Notes: a model not told the origin generated them from the letters alone. A DNA stretch of 63,564 nt from an uncultured Saprospiraceae bacterium (GCA_938001865.1 CALLAW010000007.1:1-63564); one strand, 5' to 3'; shown: positions 1-9,863, counted from the stretch's first letter. Numbers and translations are program-made.

Positions 1-326
1 TTCAAACAGTGTTTCTGAACCATGACATTTTCAGCCTCGGTTGCAAGGTCTAGAGCATATCTCAGCCTTTGTTCTGCTAACTCATTATCACCCATTTCTT
101 TTAACTGTCTCCCGTCAATGATGTTATATAACATCTTTGCCTTCGTGCATTCTTCTGAAATCAGATATCTCATAGAATCAAGTACAGAGCTTACTTTATC
201 ACTGGAAAGCTTAGAATAATGAGACTGAATTTTGGCAAGATATTGAGTCTGCAGCTTGCAATCAGTCTGAGCAATGCTTGCAGTAGAGATTAGAATTATT
301 AAAAAAATGGAGTAAATATATCGCAT
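1..326 (-). CDS. Exported helical-repeat protein, N-terminal part only (cut by window edge)
   Basis: An open frame runs from an ATG at 326 to the window edge with no stop (108 codons). It starts with a hydrophobic segment (IYSIFLIILISTASIAQ) that reads as a Sec signal peptide cleaved after a Gln-type site, usual in Bacteroidota. The following ~85 residues are charged and helical, with a stretch (LAEQRLRYALDLATEAENV) resembling a tetratricopeptide-type helix pair. Such N-termini often belong to periplasmic TPR domains of sensor histidine kinases, and a LytTR protein lies next door on the same strand, so a sensor is possible. That is inference: the rest of the gene is outside the window. Only an antisense shadow exists on the plus strand here. 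Confidence 0.7.
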   Translation of the reverse strand, partial: MRYIYSIFLIILISTASIAQTDCKLQTQYLAKIQSHYSKLSSDKVSSVLDSMRYLISEECTKAKMLYNIIDGRQLKEMGDNELAEQRLRYALDLATEAENVMVQKHCL

Positions 327-792
327 TACTATTGTTAACTATTTTAATAAATTGTCTTTCCGTTTTGTGATGTCTCAACAAAACCAAACAAAATAGAAAA
401 TCAACAACTTGAATAAAAGCTAATAATTCTGAATACGAAATTCTTTCGCTTTTTTTATATCACAGGTTAATTACAATCGTCCACATCGACTGATTGTGAC
501 ATTGAAATTTCCTTAATGATAGCTTCAACCTAAAAAAATAATGATTTACTGGAAGTTTGGTTCTGTTTTATATTGGATATAAATGTAATAACAATACGGT
601 ATTTCGAGATAGTAAAACTAGATTGAGATTTCAAGAACAGTACGCATTGCAAACGTTGCAATTATTCACTTCCAAGTGATAGAATATTCTAAATCAACAG
701 ATTAGTAACCAGAATCCAAATTACGCAGAGTGTCCTCACTCCAAATAAATCGTGTGAACGGTCATTATATTAGAGAAATATATATGTATTAA
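327..792. other. Intergenic stretch, AT-rich, one short dyad
   Basis: No convincing coding frame on either strand. It separates the LytTR gene (upstream on the minus strand) from the truncated exported protein, so it probably holds the promoter of the latter. I see no clean TAnnTTTG element. The only clear structure is the 17-bp dyad at 646-662. Confidence 0.5.
646..662. repeat. Perfect 7-3-7 inverted repeat, possible operator
   Basis: ATTGCAA-ACG-TTGCAAT is a perfect dyad. It lies in the gap after the LytTR gene and about 320 bp upstream of the truncated exported gene. It is too short and AT-rich for a good terminator, so a protein-binding site is possible; nothing else supports this. Confidence 0.35.
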
Positions 793-1167
793 TTAGTATT
801 TGGTATATTTCAGATATGCTGTATGCAAATCTAGCTTCCTCCTCTTAGCTACAGGAAGACTATCGCCACTTGTGAGATCAATGGTCATCTGAGGATACTC
901 GCCATAATCATTGACATGTTTGAGGTTGACTAATACACTGCGATGAATACGGCAAAATCCTCTGGGACTTAACTGTTTCTCTAATCTATTCAATGTAGTA
1001 TTAATCACCTTTGTATATGTAGTTTTTCCGTTCAACGCAATGAGGCGACTAACTACTCCATCTGATTGCAGATACACGATAGAGTCAATATCAATCTCAT
1101 AGATGTCTTTCTTTAAAAGTGGCAGACGTACCTTTTCTATTTGCTCGGAGCTATTTGCTGGATTCAT
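793..1167 (-). CDS. Stand-alone LytTR DNA-binding regulator
   Basis: The 124-residue product is almost entirely a LytTR DNA-binding domain. It has the typical sequence of beta strands with IVYLQSDG early, a TTYTKVINTTLNRLEKQL region, and the signature FCRIHRSVLVNLKHV followed by LTSGDSLPVAKRRK. Family knowledge: LytTR domains bind direct repeats upstream of targets and usually sit behind a CheY-like receiver; here there is no receiver or membrane segment. I chose the ATG at 1167. An in-frame TTG at 1200 would add 11 unremarkable residues (ISTNQCKNIIM). No good Shine-Dalgarno is visible for either start, which is common in this phylum. The cognate sensor may be the truncated gene at the left edge, but this is inference. 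Confidence 0.85.
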   Translation of the reverse strand: MNPANSSEQIEKVRLPLLKKDIYEIDIDSIVYLQSDGVVSRLIALNGKTTYTKVINTTLNRLEKQLSPRGFCRIHRSVLVNLKHVNDYGEYPQMTIDLTSGDSLPVAKRRKLDLHTAYLKYTKY

Positions 1168-1685
1168 AATGATGTTCTTGCATTGATTTGTGGAAATCAA
1201 AAAAAATCAAGAAAAAGCTATAAAGCCGGTAATTGTGGACATAATTGGGTCAAATGCAACTCTAAGATGCTGAATGACACTACATCATTAGCCTAGTTGA
1301 GTATAATTAGGCGGAATGTTAGACTTCTACCCCTAATATCCTATTTCATTGTCCTATAAGTCTTAGCATCCATTTCCTCTAGAGATCGACCCACTAACCA
1401 GTAATATTTCTCCTTCCTCTAGCTTTTGTTCACAACAGTTTGACCTGACACCGGATTTGATTCTTTAAGAATAATTCTGAGGGCTCCTTGCTAGACATAC
1501 GTTATAGGTCAGTGAATAGCCACGGACATTTGATGTATTTGTACGTACCTAATTAGAAAGTGTACCATCGTTTTCTCTATCCTTTTTTATACTTTTAGCC
1601 CAGGAGAACTTGTCTTAACCAATTCAATACAACAATTCCAATGGACATGACCTCCATAAGGAATGAACAAAAAAAATCTTACTGA
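1168..1685. other. Divergent intergenic region between LytTR and M4 protease genes
   Basis: About 520 bp with no supportable gene. It must hold the promoters of the LytTR gene (minus) and the protease gene (plus). A near-match to the Bacteroidota -7 element (TACTTTTA, near 1590) precedes the protease, but no matching -33 TTTG is at the right distance. Confidence 0.45.
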
Positions 1686-3800
1686 ATGCAAAAATCATCC
1701 ACCCTGATTGCTCTATTTATCTTGCTTACAATCAATCTTGTAGCTTACAATTCCAATCATAGAGTACTTCAATCAATAAACCCTTTGCCATCTCAGGAGA
1801 ATCAAACCACTCCAACTCAGAAAATAATTCATCTACAACATCCTGTTCAAGTTGATTTCGAAAAGATCAATCAATGGCTGAGGTCAGAGTTGGCAGTTAA
1901 TAGACATACAGACTTCGTACATCTAAGGTCTTATCCTGATAAGATAGGTTATGTCCATCACAGATATCGCCAAACCTATAAGGGAATGCCAGTAGAGAAT
2001 GGTGTATTCATCGTCCATGTCAAGGGTGATGAGATCGTCTCTGCCAATGGCGAATTGTATTCTGATATTGATCTCTCACCTTCGGTATCCATCAGTGCTG
2101 CAGAAGCAATGGACATAGGAAAGAGTACAATACATGTGCATAAATGGGCTTGGGATGAATCTAATACCCCACTCCCTATCATCCATATCTTAGCTACTGA
2201 TGGAGGGTATCGCTGTGCTTACAAAGCTGACATTTATGCAATCGAACCATTATCTAGAAAATGGACCTTCATCGATGTAGAGAGTGGAGAGGTAGTCGGC
2301 GAAAGAAATCAAATCAATCATGTAACTGTCCCAGGTGAAGCGCATTGTTATCATCATGGAGTGCAGACTATTATGGTCGATAGTCTCTCCCCTATGGAGT
2401 TTGTACTAAGAGACTATAGTCGAGGTGATGGCATTATCACCAGAGACTTAGAGGGCGGGTCAGACTTCGACTTAGCTGTTGACTTTGTGGATGATGACAA
2501 CAGATGGGATACCACAACTAATAATGACAATGCGGCCTTAGATGTCCATTGGGGGATTGGTCAGATGTACGATTTTATGTTGAGTACCTATGGTTGGGAA
2601 TCCTTTGATAATCAAGGAGCCACTGTCAACAGCTACTTAAATCATCCGATTAACAACAATGCATTGTGGGATGGTAGTCAGATGTTTTTTGGTACTGTGA
2701 ACCAAGATATCTTGAAACCATTAACTGCATTAGAAGTGGTTGCACATGAATTTATGCATGCCTACTCTACATCAATTGTAGAATGGAATTCATCACTTCT
2801 AGAAGTAAGGGCTCTCAACGAATCTTTGAGTGACATATTCGCTGTCATAGTTGAGTCTCACGTCAGCCCTTCAACAGCCAATTACTTGATTGGTGATCAG
2901 GTAACTATTAGTGGCGATGCGTTCAGGAGTATGGAAGATCCTAAGTCTCTCCTAGCTCCAGACACCTACTTGGGGGAGTTTTGGAGTACTACCATTGGTC
3001 ATACTAATGCCAATGTGTTTAACTATTTTTTCTATTTGCTCACTCAGGGTGGAAATGGAACAAATGATCTTGGAGATACCTATAACGTTGAATCAATTTC
3101 TTTGGAGGATGCAGGACAGATACTATTTAGAGCTATGTCAGTATACATGACCCCATCCACTCACTTTGAAGACATCAGAGATTTTGCGATCCAATCTTGC
3201 ATTGACCTCTACGGTCCATGTAGCGACCAAGAGATTTCGCTGACTAATGCACTCTATGCGATAGGGGTAGGAGGCAAACACAACGGCTCATCTATCACCC
3301 AAATAGAGGTAGTCGGTGATACTATTGTAGATAGTGAAGTTCTTTTTTCTGCCAATACATCTTCAGCGATAAGTTGGGATTGGGACTTTGGAGATAGCAC
3401 CACTTCAAATGCAGAATCGCCAACACATATCTATGAAGATCCAGGTACTTATGAGGTGACTCTATCGGCAGCTTATGCAAATGGCTGTGTTACTACCAGT
3501 ACATTTATTCTCACAATCACTGGAGTGACAAATACATCAGAAACAGACAAAAACAGTATTTCGGTATATCCAAATCCTGCAAGACAGAATATATCCATTG
3601 AACTGAGAGGCGAGCAAAAGATCAAGAATATCAGGGTGATTAATAGCTTAGGACAAGTTGTTAACATTGCGAGTTACGACAAATTGATTAGCAATACACA
3701 TGTTATAAATCTAGAGTCCAAGCATTCAGGTGTCCACTTTTTAGAAGTCGAGATTGAAGATGGTACTTTCTTTTATTCCAAATTATATTTACAGAAGTGA
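1686..3800 (+). CDS. Exported M4-family (thermolysin-like) metalloprotease with PKD and T9SS sorting domains
   Basis: A 704-aa secreted zinc protease. Order: signal peptide (about 1-22); FTP/PepSY-type propeptide (about 45-215) with HRYRQTYKGMPVENG and ANGELYSD; catalytic M4 domain (about 225-535); a PKD domain (about 545-610: WDWDFGDSTTSN, HIYEDPGTYEVTLS); and a type A sorting domain from SVYPNPARQN to the end. The zinc site is visible: H354-E-F-M-H358, with the third ligand E379 in LNESLSD, and the third conserved histidine in the GHTNANVFNYFFYLL region, matching the family HxNSGIxN motif. All catalytic elements are intact, so an active extracellular endopeptidase is expected, activated by loss of the propeptide. 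It appears to be a single-gene unit. The two POT peptide transporters in this window could take up its products (inference). Confidence 0.93.
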   Translation: MQKSSTLIALFILLTINLVAYNSNHRVLQSINPLPSQENQTTPTQKIIHLQHPVQVDFEKINQWLRSELAVNRHTDFVHLRSYPDKIGYVHHRYRQTYKGMPVENGVFIVHVKGDEIVSANGELYSDIDLSPSVSISAAEAMDIGKSTIHVHKWAWDESNTPLPIIHILATDGGYRCAYKADIYAIEPLSRKWTFIDVESGEVVGERNQINHVTVPGEAHCYHHGVQTIMVDSLSPMEFVLRDYSRGDGIITRDLEGGSDFDLAVDFVDDDNRWDTTTNNDNAALDVHWGIGQMYDFMLSTYGWESFDNQGATVNSYLNHPINNNALWDGSQMFFGTVNQDILKPLTALEVVAHEFMHAYSTSIVEWNSSLLEVRALNESLSDIFAVIVESHVSPSTANYLIGDQVTISGDAFRSMEDPKSLLAPDTYLGEFWSTTIGHTNANVFNYFFYLLTQGGNGTNDLGDTYNVESISLEDAGQILFRAMSVYMTPSTHFEDIRDFAIQSCIDLYGPCSDQEISLTNALYAIGVGGKHNGSSITQIEVVGDTIVDSEVLFSANTSSAISWDWDFGDSTTSNAESPTHIYEDPGTYEVTLSAAYANGCVTTSTFILTITGVTNTSETDKNSISVYPNPARQNISIELRGEQKIKNIRVINSLGQVVNIASYDKLISNTHVINLESKHSGVHFLEVEIEDGTFFYSKLYLQK

Positions 3801-3847
3801 ATACGATGACAGCAAACTGTTCCTTCTACTGATAACTACAGAGCACT

Positions 3848-4516
3848 CTACGTATACAGACCCTCTACGACTAATACTATCTCTCCTTTGACACTTGGTC
3901 GTGCCTCTAGGTTGGACTTGATCTCTGAGAGAGAGCCATGGATGACTTCTTCATACATCTTGGAGAGTTCTCGGCACAATGATGCTTGTCTATCACCAAG
4001 GATCTCTATCAGCTGTCCTAGACACTTGATTATCTTATGAGGGGACTCGTAGAGTACTATTGTGTCTTCCTTCGTAGCCAAGATATTGATCCGCGTCTGT
4101 CTCCCCTTCTTAGGAGGTAAGAATCCTTCGAAGTGAAAGCGGTTAGCTGGAAGACCTGACATCACAAGTGCAGGTACGAAGGCAGTTGCCCCTGGTAGGC
4201 AAGTCACAGGGATATTGTGCTCTCTACAGTATCTACAGAGTAAGAATCCTGGATCAGAGATTGCTGGTGTACCGGCATCAGACACTAACGCTATATCATC
4301 GCCCACCTTAAGCATCTCACCAAAATAGTCCAATACATTATGCTCATTATTAGAGTGAAAAGACTTCATCGGTTGCTTGATCTCATACTGCTGGAGTAGC
4401 TTACCAGTCACTCGTGTATCCTCTGCGAGTATGAGTGAGACACTACTCAGCACAGCTTGGGCCCTCAGTGTGATGTCCTTTAGATTGCCAATCGGTGTAG
4501 GTACGATATAGAGCAT
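3848..4516 (-). CDS. rsmI: 16S rRNA (cytidine(1402)-2'-O)-methyltransferase RsmI
   Basis: A 222-aa SAM-dependent methyltransferase of the tetrapyrrole-methylase fold; RsmI 2'-O-methylates C1402 in the ribosomal decoding site. Motifs are canonical: VPTPIGNLKDITLRA at the N-terminus, AEDTRVTGKLL, SDAGTPAISDPG, LPGATAFVPALVMSGL, FEGFLPPKKG and YESPHK. It lacks the C-terminal extension of some family members (E. coli RsmI is about 286 aa), so it is a short form, as in many Bacteroidota. It starts with ATG at 4516. It lies downstream of a giant surface-protein gene on the same strand but is separated from it by a strong hairpin (4558-4599), so it probably has its own promoter. Confidence 0.95.
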   Translation of the reverse strand: MLYIVPTPIGNLKDITLRAQAVLSSVSLILAEDTRVTGKLLQQYEIKQPMKSFHSNNEHNVLDYFGEMLKVGDDIALVSDAGTPAISDPGFLLCRYCREHNIPVTCLPGATAFVPALVMSGLPANRFHFEGFLPPKKGRQTRINILATKEDTIVLYESPHKIIKCLGQLIEILGDRQASLCRELSKMYEEVIHGSLSEIKSNLEARPSVKGEIVLVVEGLYT

Positions 4517-4557
4517 GCGTATATTACTTGTAAGTAAATGTGTTACTATTAATAGAC

Positions 4558-4599
4558 AAAGACCAATGCAAAATAGAGACTATTTATACATTGGTCTTT
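4558..4599 (-). terminator. Long hairpin, probable terminator of the giant surface-protein gene
   Basis: AAAGACCAATG (4558-4568) pairs perfectly with CATTGGTCTTT (4589-4599). Inside, AAATAG (4571-4576) pairs with CTATTT (4580-4585) around an AGA loop. The structure begins 27 nt past the minus-strand stop at 4626. The T-tract after it is short, so termination is likely but not certain. An alternative role is an RNA 3'-end stabiliser. Confidence 0.65.
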
Positions 4600-4625
4600 A
4601 AGATATAAGTCTTTTGCTCTATCGA

Positions 4626-7600
4626 CTAGAGTTTGATGAATTTTTTACTTTGGATCTTACCATCATTTAATATGGTGATGAAGTACACCCCAGAGACTAA
4701 GTGATCGACATTTATCTTTACTGATTTATCAGCATTAAGCATATCCAATGCATTGGTCTCTAGTCTGTAATGTTTTCCATTGACATCGACGATAGAGATC
4801 TGCTCATATGTACTCCCATCAAGAGGCAGCTCTACTGTAAGTTGACTCGATACTGGATTAGGCTGCACTGAGATATCTCCACTCCCCTGCTTGTCACTCG
4901 AGTGATATAATACTTTTACATCAGTGTATGAGTACTCACCTGCAAAGTTCATTACCTCTACTCTGTAGTAGTAATTACCTTGTTCGTTGAGATCGTAATC
5001 TTCATATTGCATCCATTGAGAGTATTGAGACTCATCGTAGGTCATGATATCTGTAAACTCTGATTGTGACTCTAATCTTCGCTGAACAGAGCACTTTTCT
5101 ACCAAATCCAGCTGACCATATGACCACTGTATCAAGTGATGATCATTCATCTGACTGGCACTGAATCCTAACCACTCATTGCTCAAGATAGCATTCTCCG
5201 CAGTATCATCATAGAGACCGATATCCAATGTAATATTAGATACACCTGAGGATGTCGAGATACATGCTGTAGTGTAGAGGCCATTAGAGTTATCAAGGTC
5301 ACTGTCCAAGACATCACTATCACCTACATGAGAAGGTGTGATATTGAGTGTATCAGGGACAACTACTTCGACAAAGTACTCATCTTCTCTCAGACCACCA
5401 AACTGAAATCTTCCATCAAAATTGGTAACCTGGCTACCAACAAACTGACCAGCTTTGGTATAAAGATTCAGTCTTATCCCTTCGATACCTGATTCTCCTG
5501 GATCTTGGATACCATTAATATTCTGGTCAAGCCATACCTGATCTCCAATCACCGCTTCATTGTAGTATCCCGCTCCCACACTGCAGTTAGGGTTACCTGC
5601 TAAGAGTTGGATACTTGATGTGGTATTGGGACCAAACTGACCAGTCACATCACTATCATTGGACTCACCTCCTCTATTCGGTTGTACGAGGACGAGATGT
5701 TGAATATTTTCTACAAATTCAACGTAATAAGACCCTGGTGGTACACAGAACTTCCAATATCCATCATCACTTGGAGTGCCTGGTTTGTGTCCAGTCTGTG
5801 TCTCATCGAAGAGCTCATAACTTCCGTTCTGTAATCTATAGACTCTGACTCTGAGCCCATTAATTCCATTCTCTTGTGGATCTCTTATACTATTCCCATT
5901 CGTGTCATAGAATGTATAGTCACCTAATTGTACACACTGGAAGAACCCACCATCCACACTGAGATTTTCTTGGTCGTTACTCAGGGTAAATACTTGGGTT
6001 GTATTTTCGCCATTTACCTGAGTGACATCACTATCGAGATCTGTATTACTTCCGTTGAATGGTGTAGTAGACTCGAAGTCTTCACCACCATCGTTAGGTA
6101 CCACGAACTGTAGGTAGTAGTCTCCAGCAGGGATATCTTCAAAGAGATAATTACCATTGGCATCTGACACTGTAATTGCAATTGGATTGTCATTTGTATC
6201 GAAGAGTGTAATCTGTACATTGGGTATGCCTTGTTCTCCAAAGTCCTGCATACCATCACCATCTGCGTCGAAGTATACAAAGTCACCGATAGATCCACCT
6301 GCCAAGGAGATGAGTACTACTGGAGTTGGGTCATCACTCGTGCCAGTATCTCCTGGTGATCCCGGATTAGTGGATTCTGGATCTGTACCATCATCACTGA
6401 GATCTGTAACTGAAGTGACCTCTCCACTATCTGGATCGACAAAGTTACTTGATCCTTGAGCTTGATTAGACAATTGACTTGGATTATTACCTAGGTTCAA
6501 GTCTATCTGGAATGTAACCTCTATCTCTACGAATTGATTTGGCATAAGTAGACCTGACATACCATCAAAGAAGTCAGGCTGTCCAGATTGCAACCCATTG
6601 TATCCTGTATTGAGATTAGGAGTCAATGTTGAGTTTTGGTTAGTTATCAACGGTGTGCCTACTACTCCTACAAAGTACTGTCCAAAGTTAAATGGAGCAT
6701 CTAGGGCATCGACTAGAGAGACATCCACTAATGGTACGTTACCTATATTAGTCAGTTTGAGCCTCATTGTTATCTCATTGAGATCAGGATTACTTGGTGG
6801 TACTACATTGTCTACAAGTGTCTTATTGACTGCTAGGATTGGCATCCGAGTCGGCGTAGGGTCATCAGCTGTACCATTGTCACCAGGAGCACCAGGATTG
6901 GTAGTAGCAGTATCAGTACCACTATCACTGAGATCAGTAGGGTTAGGTCCAACAATTGGAGTGCCATCATCTGCAACAGGATTACCTGTTGTCATTGCCT
7001 GATTGAGGAGGTCTCCATTAGATTGGATTATCGCTGTCGGATTGCTTGGATCTAACTCTACAACAACATTAACTGTCATACTCTCCATCGGATCTAGAGC
7101 CCCTGTAAGGTCTAGTATCTGAGGGTCTGTGCTCGTGCCAGTATAATTCGGATTACCACCACCTTCTGATGCTGTAGGATTACCTACTACCCTTACAAAT
7201 GCTCCACCTATCTGAGATCTGATATCATCTGTCAGACTGACATTGGTGAGTGTTCTATTTCCCGTATTTGTTATTACAAATGTATAAGTTACATCTCTAT
7301 TGCCTAGTGTCCCACTGCTAGCAGCTAAGATTTGAGAGACAGCTTTCACTACGCTAATTGCTGGAGCGGCACAGTTATTTTGATTTTCATCGAGATAGAG
7401 GTTGTCACTTGGGATAGGACATATGCCGCTAATACCACTGAGTAATAGACCACAATCATCAATATTTGATGTTGCAATATATGCATCTTCATTAGTACCT
7501 AAGTTATCTGTGGCTGCTTCGATATTATCCGGACAGCCATCGCCATCGCTATCAAGATCAAGATAATCTGGTATACCATCACTATCCGTATCTATCGGAC

Positions 7601-9722
7601 CATCGATGCAGTAGCTATCTACTAATCCATCTGGACATCCATCTCCATTATAATCAGGGTAGACTGCAGAGCCATCATCATCCAGAGTACAATTCTCTAG
7701 TGTGAGTGAGACGTCGCCGCATGCTTCTACAGCATCGGGGATTCCGTCATTATCTGAGTCTAAGTCGATATAATCTGGTATACCATCTAGATCTGTATCT
7801 CTAGGTGTACAGAAGGTAATCGCTCCTAATGCGATAAATTGTTGACCAGGATTCCCAGTGAGTCCTCCATTGCCTGGATCATACGTGATCCGGACACCAG
7901 ATACTAGTCCTGACGTCGAGTATGTAGCCCAGTTACTCATATCGCCAAAGTTGACAGGTGTCAATCCGTTAAGATCTGTGACATAGCCATTAGGCAATTG
8001 TACTAGAGACGAACCAAGCTCTACTTCCGATGGCAAGATATTACCATTGGCATCAAGAAACTCTAAGAGTACCTCATCATTATAGCTCGACAGATTAAAT
8101 CTTGTCTCATTATCGATATCTTGGATTCTGAATCCGGAGACACTAATTGGCTCTGAAAAGGTAAATAGAAATTGTGAAAATTGGTCAAACTGATTGACAT
8201 CAATTGCATCCATACCAAAGAGCAAGAATCCACTTCCGGTATTGGGTGATCCCAATCCATCAACACCACCAGAAAAAGTACTCTCTAATCTCAAATTGAG
8301 ATCAGAACCACTCAGACCTGTCCATGAAAAATCGGAGCTTCCAGCAGGGTCATCTAACTCTAGCCAATTGAGCAAAAATGACTCTTCATCGCATCCATAT
8401 TCATCGACATTAGGGATTCCATCATTATCTGTATCTGTATCTACCTCATCTATGATCCCATCATTATCTTTGTCATCACCAGTAAATGTACATGGTGGGA
8501 TACATCCACTCGAGGCAAATGCGTTGATCCACTCTTGTGTAGCTGGTACTGGGCAAGTCCCAGATACTCCTGTTACTAAGAGACCGTCACTATCTACTGT
8601 ACCAGCAACATACATCTCACCACTCGTACCTAGGCCATCAGTGCCTGCCTCTACATTATCATTACAACCATCATTATCCGAATCCAAATCGATAAAATCT
8701 GGTATCCCGTCATCATCAGAGTCTATCGGACCATCAGTGCAATAAGTTGACACGATGCCATCAGGACATCCATCCCCATTAAAGTCTGGATACTCTGCAG
8801 AACCATCATCATCTAATCTACACTGGTCGTCTACCAAATTGATCTGTCCACATGCTTCGACGAGATCTGGTATCCCATCATTATCTGAGTCTAAATCCAA
8901 ATAATCTGGTATCATATCTCCATCAGTATCAGATGGTATACAGAACTTCAAATCCGCTAATGAAATAAACTGATCACCTGGATCATCAATCCCTCCCCCA
9001 TTACCCGGATCATATGTAACACACAGTCGCTTGACTAAGATAGATGTCTCAAATGTAGCCCAGTGAGCAGTATTACCAAAGCCTACTGGAGTCTCTCCAC
9101 TTGGATCAGAAATAAAGCCATCGGCATCTTGGACTAGATTGGCACCTAGAGTTGTCTCGAGTGAGAGTTGATTATTATTATCGTCAAAGACCTCAATCAG
9201 TACTTGATCATTGTAACTCGTAGTTGTGAATCTACTTTCATTATCTATATCTTGGATCCTAAAATCTGCAACAATGATAGGCTCTGAAAACGTAAACGTA
9301 AACTTGACAAACTGATCAGGAGAATTGACGTCAGATACACTCATCCCTAACGAAAGGAATCCTCCTTGCGTAGATGGAGTATTGATATTGTCAACTCCTG
9401 CACCATAATCACCCTCAAAAGTGATATCTATCCCTGATCCATCAACATCAAACCATTCGGTAAAGTTAGATCCATTAGGATTGGTAAGTGATCCCCAGCT
9501 AGCGCCGAATGTCGCGATATCACAATGGTACTCATCTACATTGAGGATACCATCATTATCAGCGTCATCGTCTTGGGTATCGATGATGCCATCTCCATCC
9601 AAATCATTGCCAATGAACTGACTTGTATCACACTGCCCATTTACAAGAGTAAATCCAAAAATAAGCAAGAGTAACACACTAAAATATTGACGATAGTCCA
9701 AGTAATTTGTATTAGTTTTCAT
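4626..9722 (-). CDS. Giant T9SS surface protein with duplicated calcium-type repeats, DUF11 and SdrD_B domains
   Basis: A 1698-aa exported protein. Order: signal peptide (1-30, cut before C31); two copies of a ~380-aa block (31-410 and 411-about 785); two DUF11-type domains (about 785-1130, with VTYTFVITNTGNRTLTNVSL and EITMRLKLTNIGNVPLVDVSL); three SdrD_B domains beginning IGDFVYFDADGDGMQD, LGDYTFYDTNGNSIRD and IGDQVWLDQNINGIQD; a fibronectin-like domain; and a type A sorting domain from ISVQPNPVSSQ. Each N-terminal block has many DxDxDG calcium-type repeats (DLDGDGIIDTQDDDADNDG; DLDSDNDGIPD) around a jelly-roll-like domain. Thrombospondin-3-like repeats bind calcium and stiffen surface proteins, so an adhesive or scaffold role at the cell surface is likely. 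No catalytic motif is seen. It shares a peculiar SdrD_B variant with its upstream neighbour (9864-13712). Confidence 0.92.
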   Translation of the reverse strand: MKTNTNYLDYRQYFSVLLLLIFGFTLVNGQCDTSQFIGNDLDGDGIIDTQDDDADNDGILNVDEYHCDIATFGASWGSLTNPNGSNFTEWFDVDGSGIDITFEGDYGAGVDNINTPSTQGGFLSLGMSVSDVNSPDQFVKFTFTFSEPIIVADFRIQDIDNESRFTTTSYNDQVLIEVFDDNNNQLSLETTLGANLVQDADGFISDPSGETPVGFGNTAHWATFETSILVKRLCVTYDPGNGGGIDDPGDQFISLADLKFCIPSDTDGDMIPDYLDLDSDNDGIPDLVEACGQINLVDDQCRLDDDGSAEYPDFNGDGCPDGIVSTYCTDGPIDSDDDGIPDFIDLDSDNDGCNDNVEAGTDGLGTSGEMYVAGTVDSDGLLVTGVSGTCPVPATQEWINAFASSGCIPPCTFTGDDKDNDGIIDEVDTDTDNDGIPNVDEYGCDEESFLLNWLELDDPAGSSDFSWTGLSGSDLNLRLESTFSGGVDGLGSPNTGSGFLLFGMDAIDVNQFDQFSQFLFTFSEPISVSGFRIQDIDNETRFNLSSYNDEVLLEFLDANGNILPSEVELGSSLVQLPNGYVTDLNGLTPVNFGDMSNWATYSTSGLVSGVRITYDPGNGGLTGNPGQQFIALGAITFCTPRDTDLDGIPDYIDLDSDNDGIPDAVEACGDVSLTLENCTLDDDGSAVYPDYNGDGCPDGLVDSYCIDGPIDTDSDGIPDYLDLDSDGDGCPDNIEAATDNLGTNEDAYIATSNIDDCGLLLSGISGICPIPSDNLYLDENQNNCAAPAISVVKAVSQILAASSGTLGNRDVTYTFVITNTGNRTLTNVSLTDDIRSQIGGAFVRVVGNPTASEGGGNPNYTGTSTDPQILDLTGALDPMESMTVNVVVELDPSNPTAIIQSNGDLLNQAMTTGNPVADDGTPIVGPNPTDLSDSGTDTATTNPGAPGDNGTADDPTPTRMPILAVNKTLVDNVVPPSNPDLNEITMRLKLTNIGNVPLVDVSLVDALDAPFNFGQYFVGVVGTPLITNQNSTLTPNLNTGYNGLQSGQPDFFDGMSGLLMPNQFVEIEVTFQIDLNLGNNPSQLSNQAQGSSNFVDPDSGEVTSVTDLSDDGTDPESTNPGSPGDTGTSDDPTPVVLISLAGGSIGDFVYFDADGDGMQDFGEQGIPNVQITLFDTNDNPIAITVSDANGNYLFEDIPAGDYYLQFVVPNDGGEDFESTTPFNGSNTDLDSDVTQVNGENTTQVFTLSNDQENLSVDGGFFQCVQLGDYTFYDTNGNSIRDPQENGINGLRVRVYRLQNGSYELFDETQTGHKPGTPSDDGYWKFCVPPGSYYVEFVENIQHLVLVQPNRGGESNDSDVTGQFGPNTTSSIQLLAGNPNCSVGAGYYNEAVIGDQVWLDQNINGIQDPGESGIEGIRLNLYTKAGQFVGSQVTNFDGRFQFGGLREDEYFVEVVVPDTLNITPSHVGDSDVLDSDLDNSNGLYTTACISTSSGVSNITLDIGLYDDTAENAILSNEWLGFSASQMNDHHLIQWSYGQLDLVEKCSVQRRLESQSEFTDIMTYDESQYSQWMQYEDYDLNEQGNYYYRVEVMNFAGEYSYTDVKVLYHSSDKQGSGDISVQPNPVSSQLTVELPLDGSTYEQISIVDVNGKHYRLETNALDMLNADKSVKINVDHLVSGVYFITILNDGKIQSKKFIKL

Positions 9723-9786
9723 AAGTCTTGATTTATTGCTCTGCCTCTATGTCAAGGCCAATTTTATCCCTTAGATTACAACAGGA

Positions 9787-9821
9787 ATAGGAAAAGTACT
9801 GCCGTAGCTTACTTTTCCTAT
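9787..9821 (-). terminator. 12-bp perfect inverted repeat between the two giant genes
   Basis: ATAGGAAAAGTA (9787-9798) and TACTTTTCCTAT (9810-9821) form a perfect stem with an 11-nt loop. It lies 43 nt past the stop of the 9864-13712 gene and about 65 nt upstream of the next minus-strand start. No T-run follows on the minus strand, so it may be a weak terminator, an mRNA-processing or stabilising hairpin, or an operator. Confidence 0.5.
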
Positions 9822-9863
9822 GTCCTTATTTATTCATATTGATGCTCTGTAGTCTCATCTATG

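Noticed and set aside
8194-8745. 183-codon plus-strand frame opposite the giant surface gene
   Set aside because: Serine/proline-rich shadow of Asp-rich codons on the other strand.
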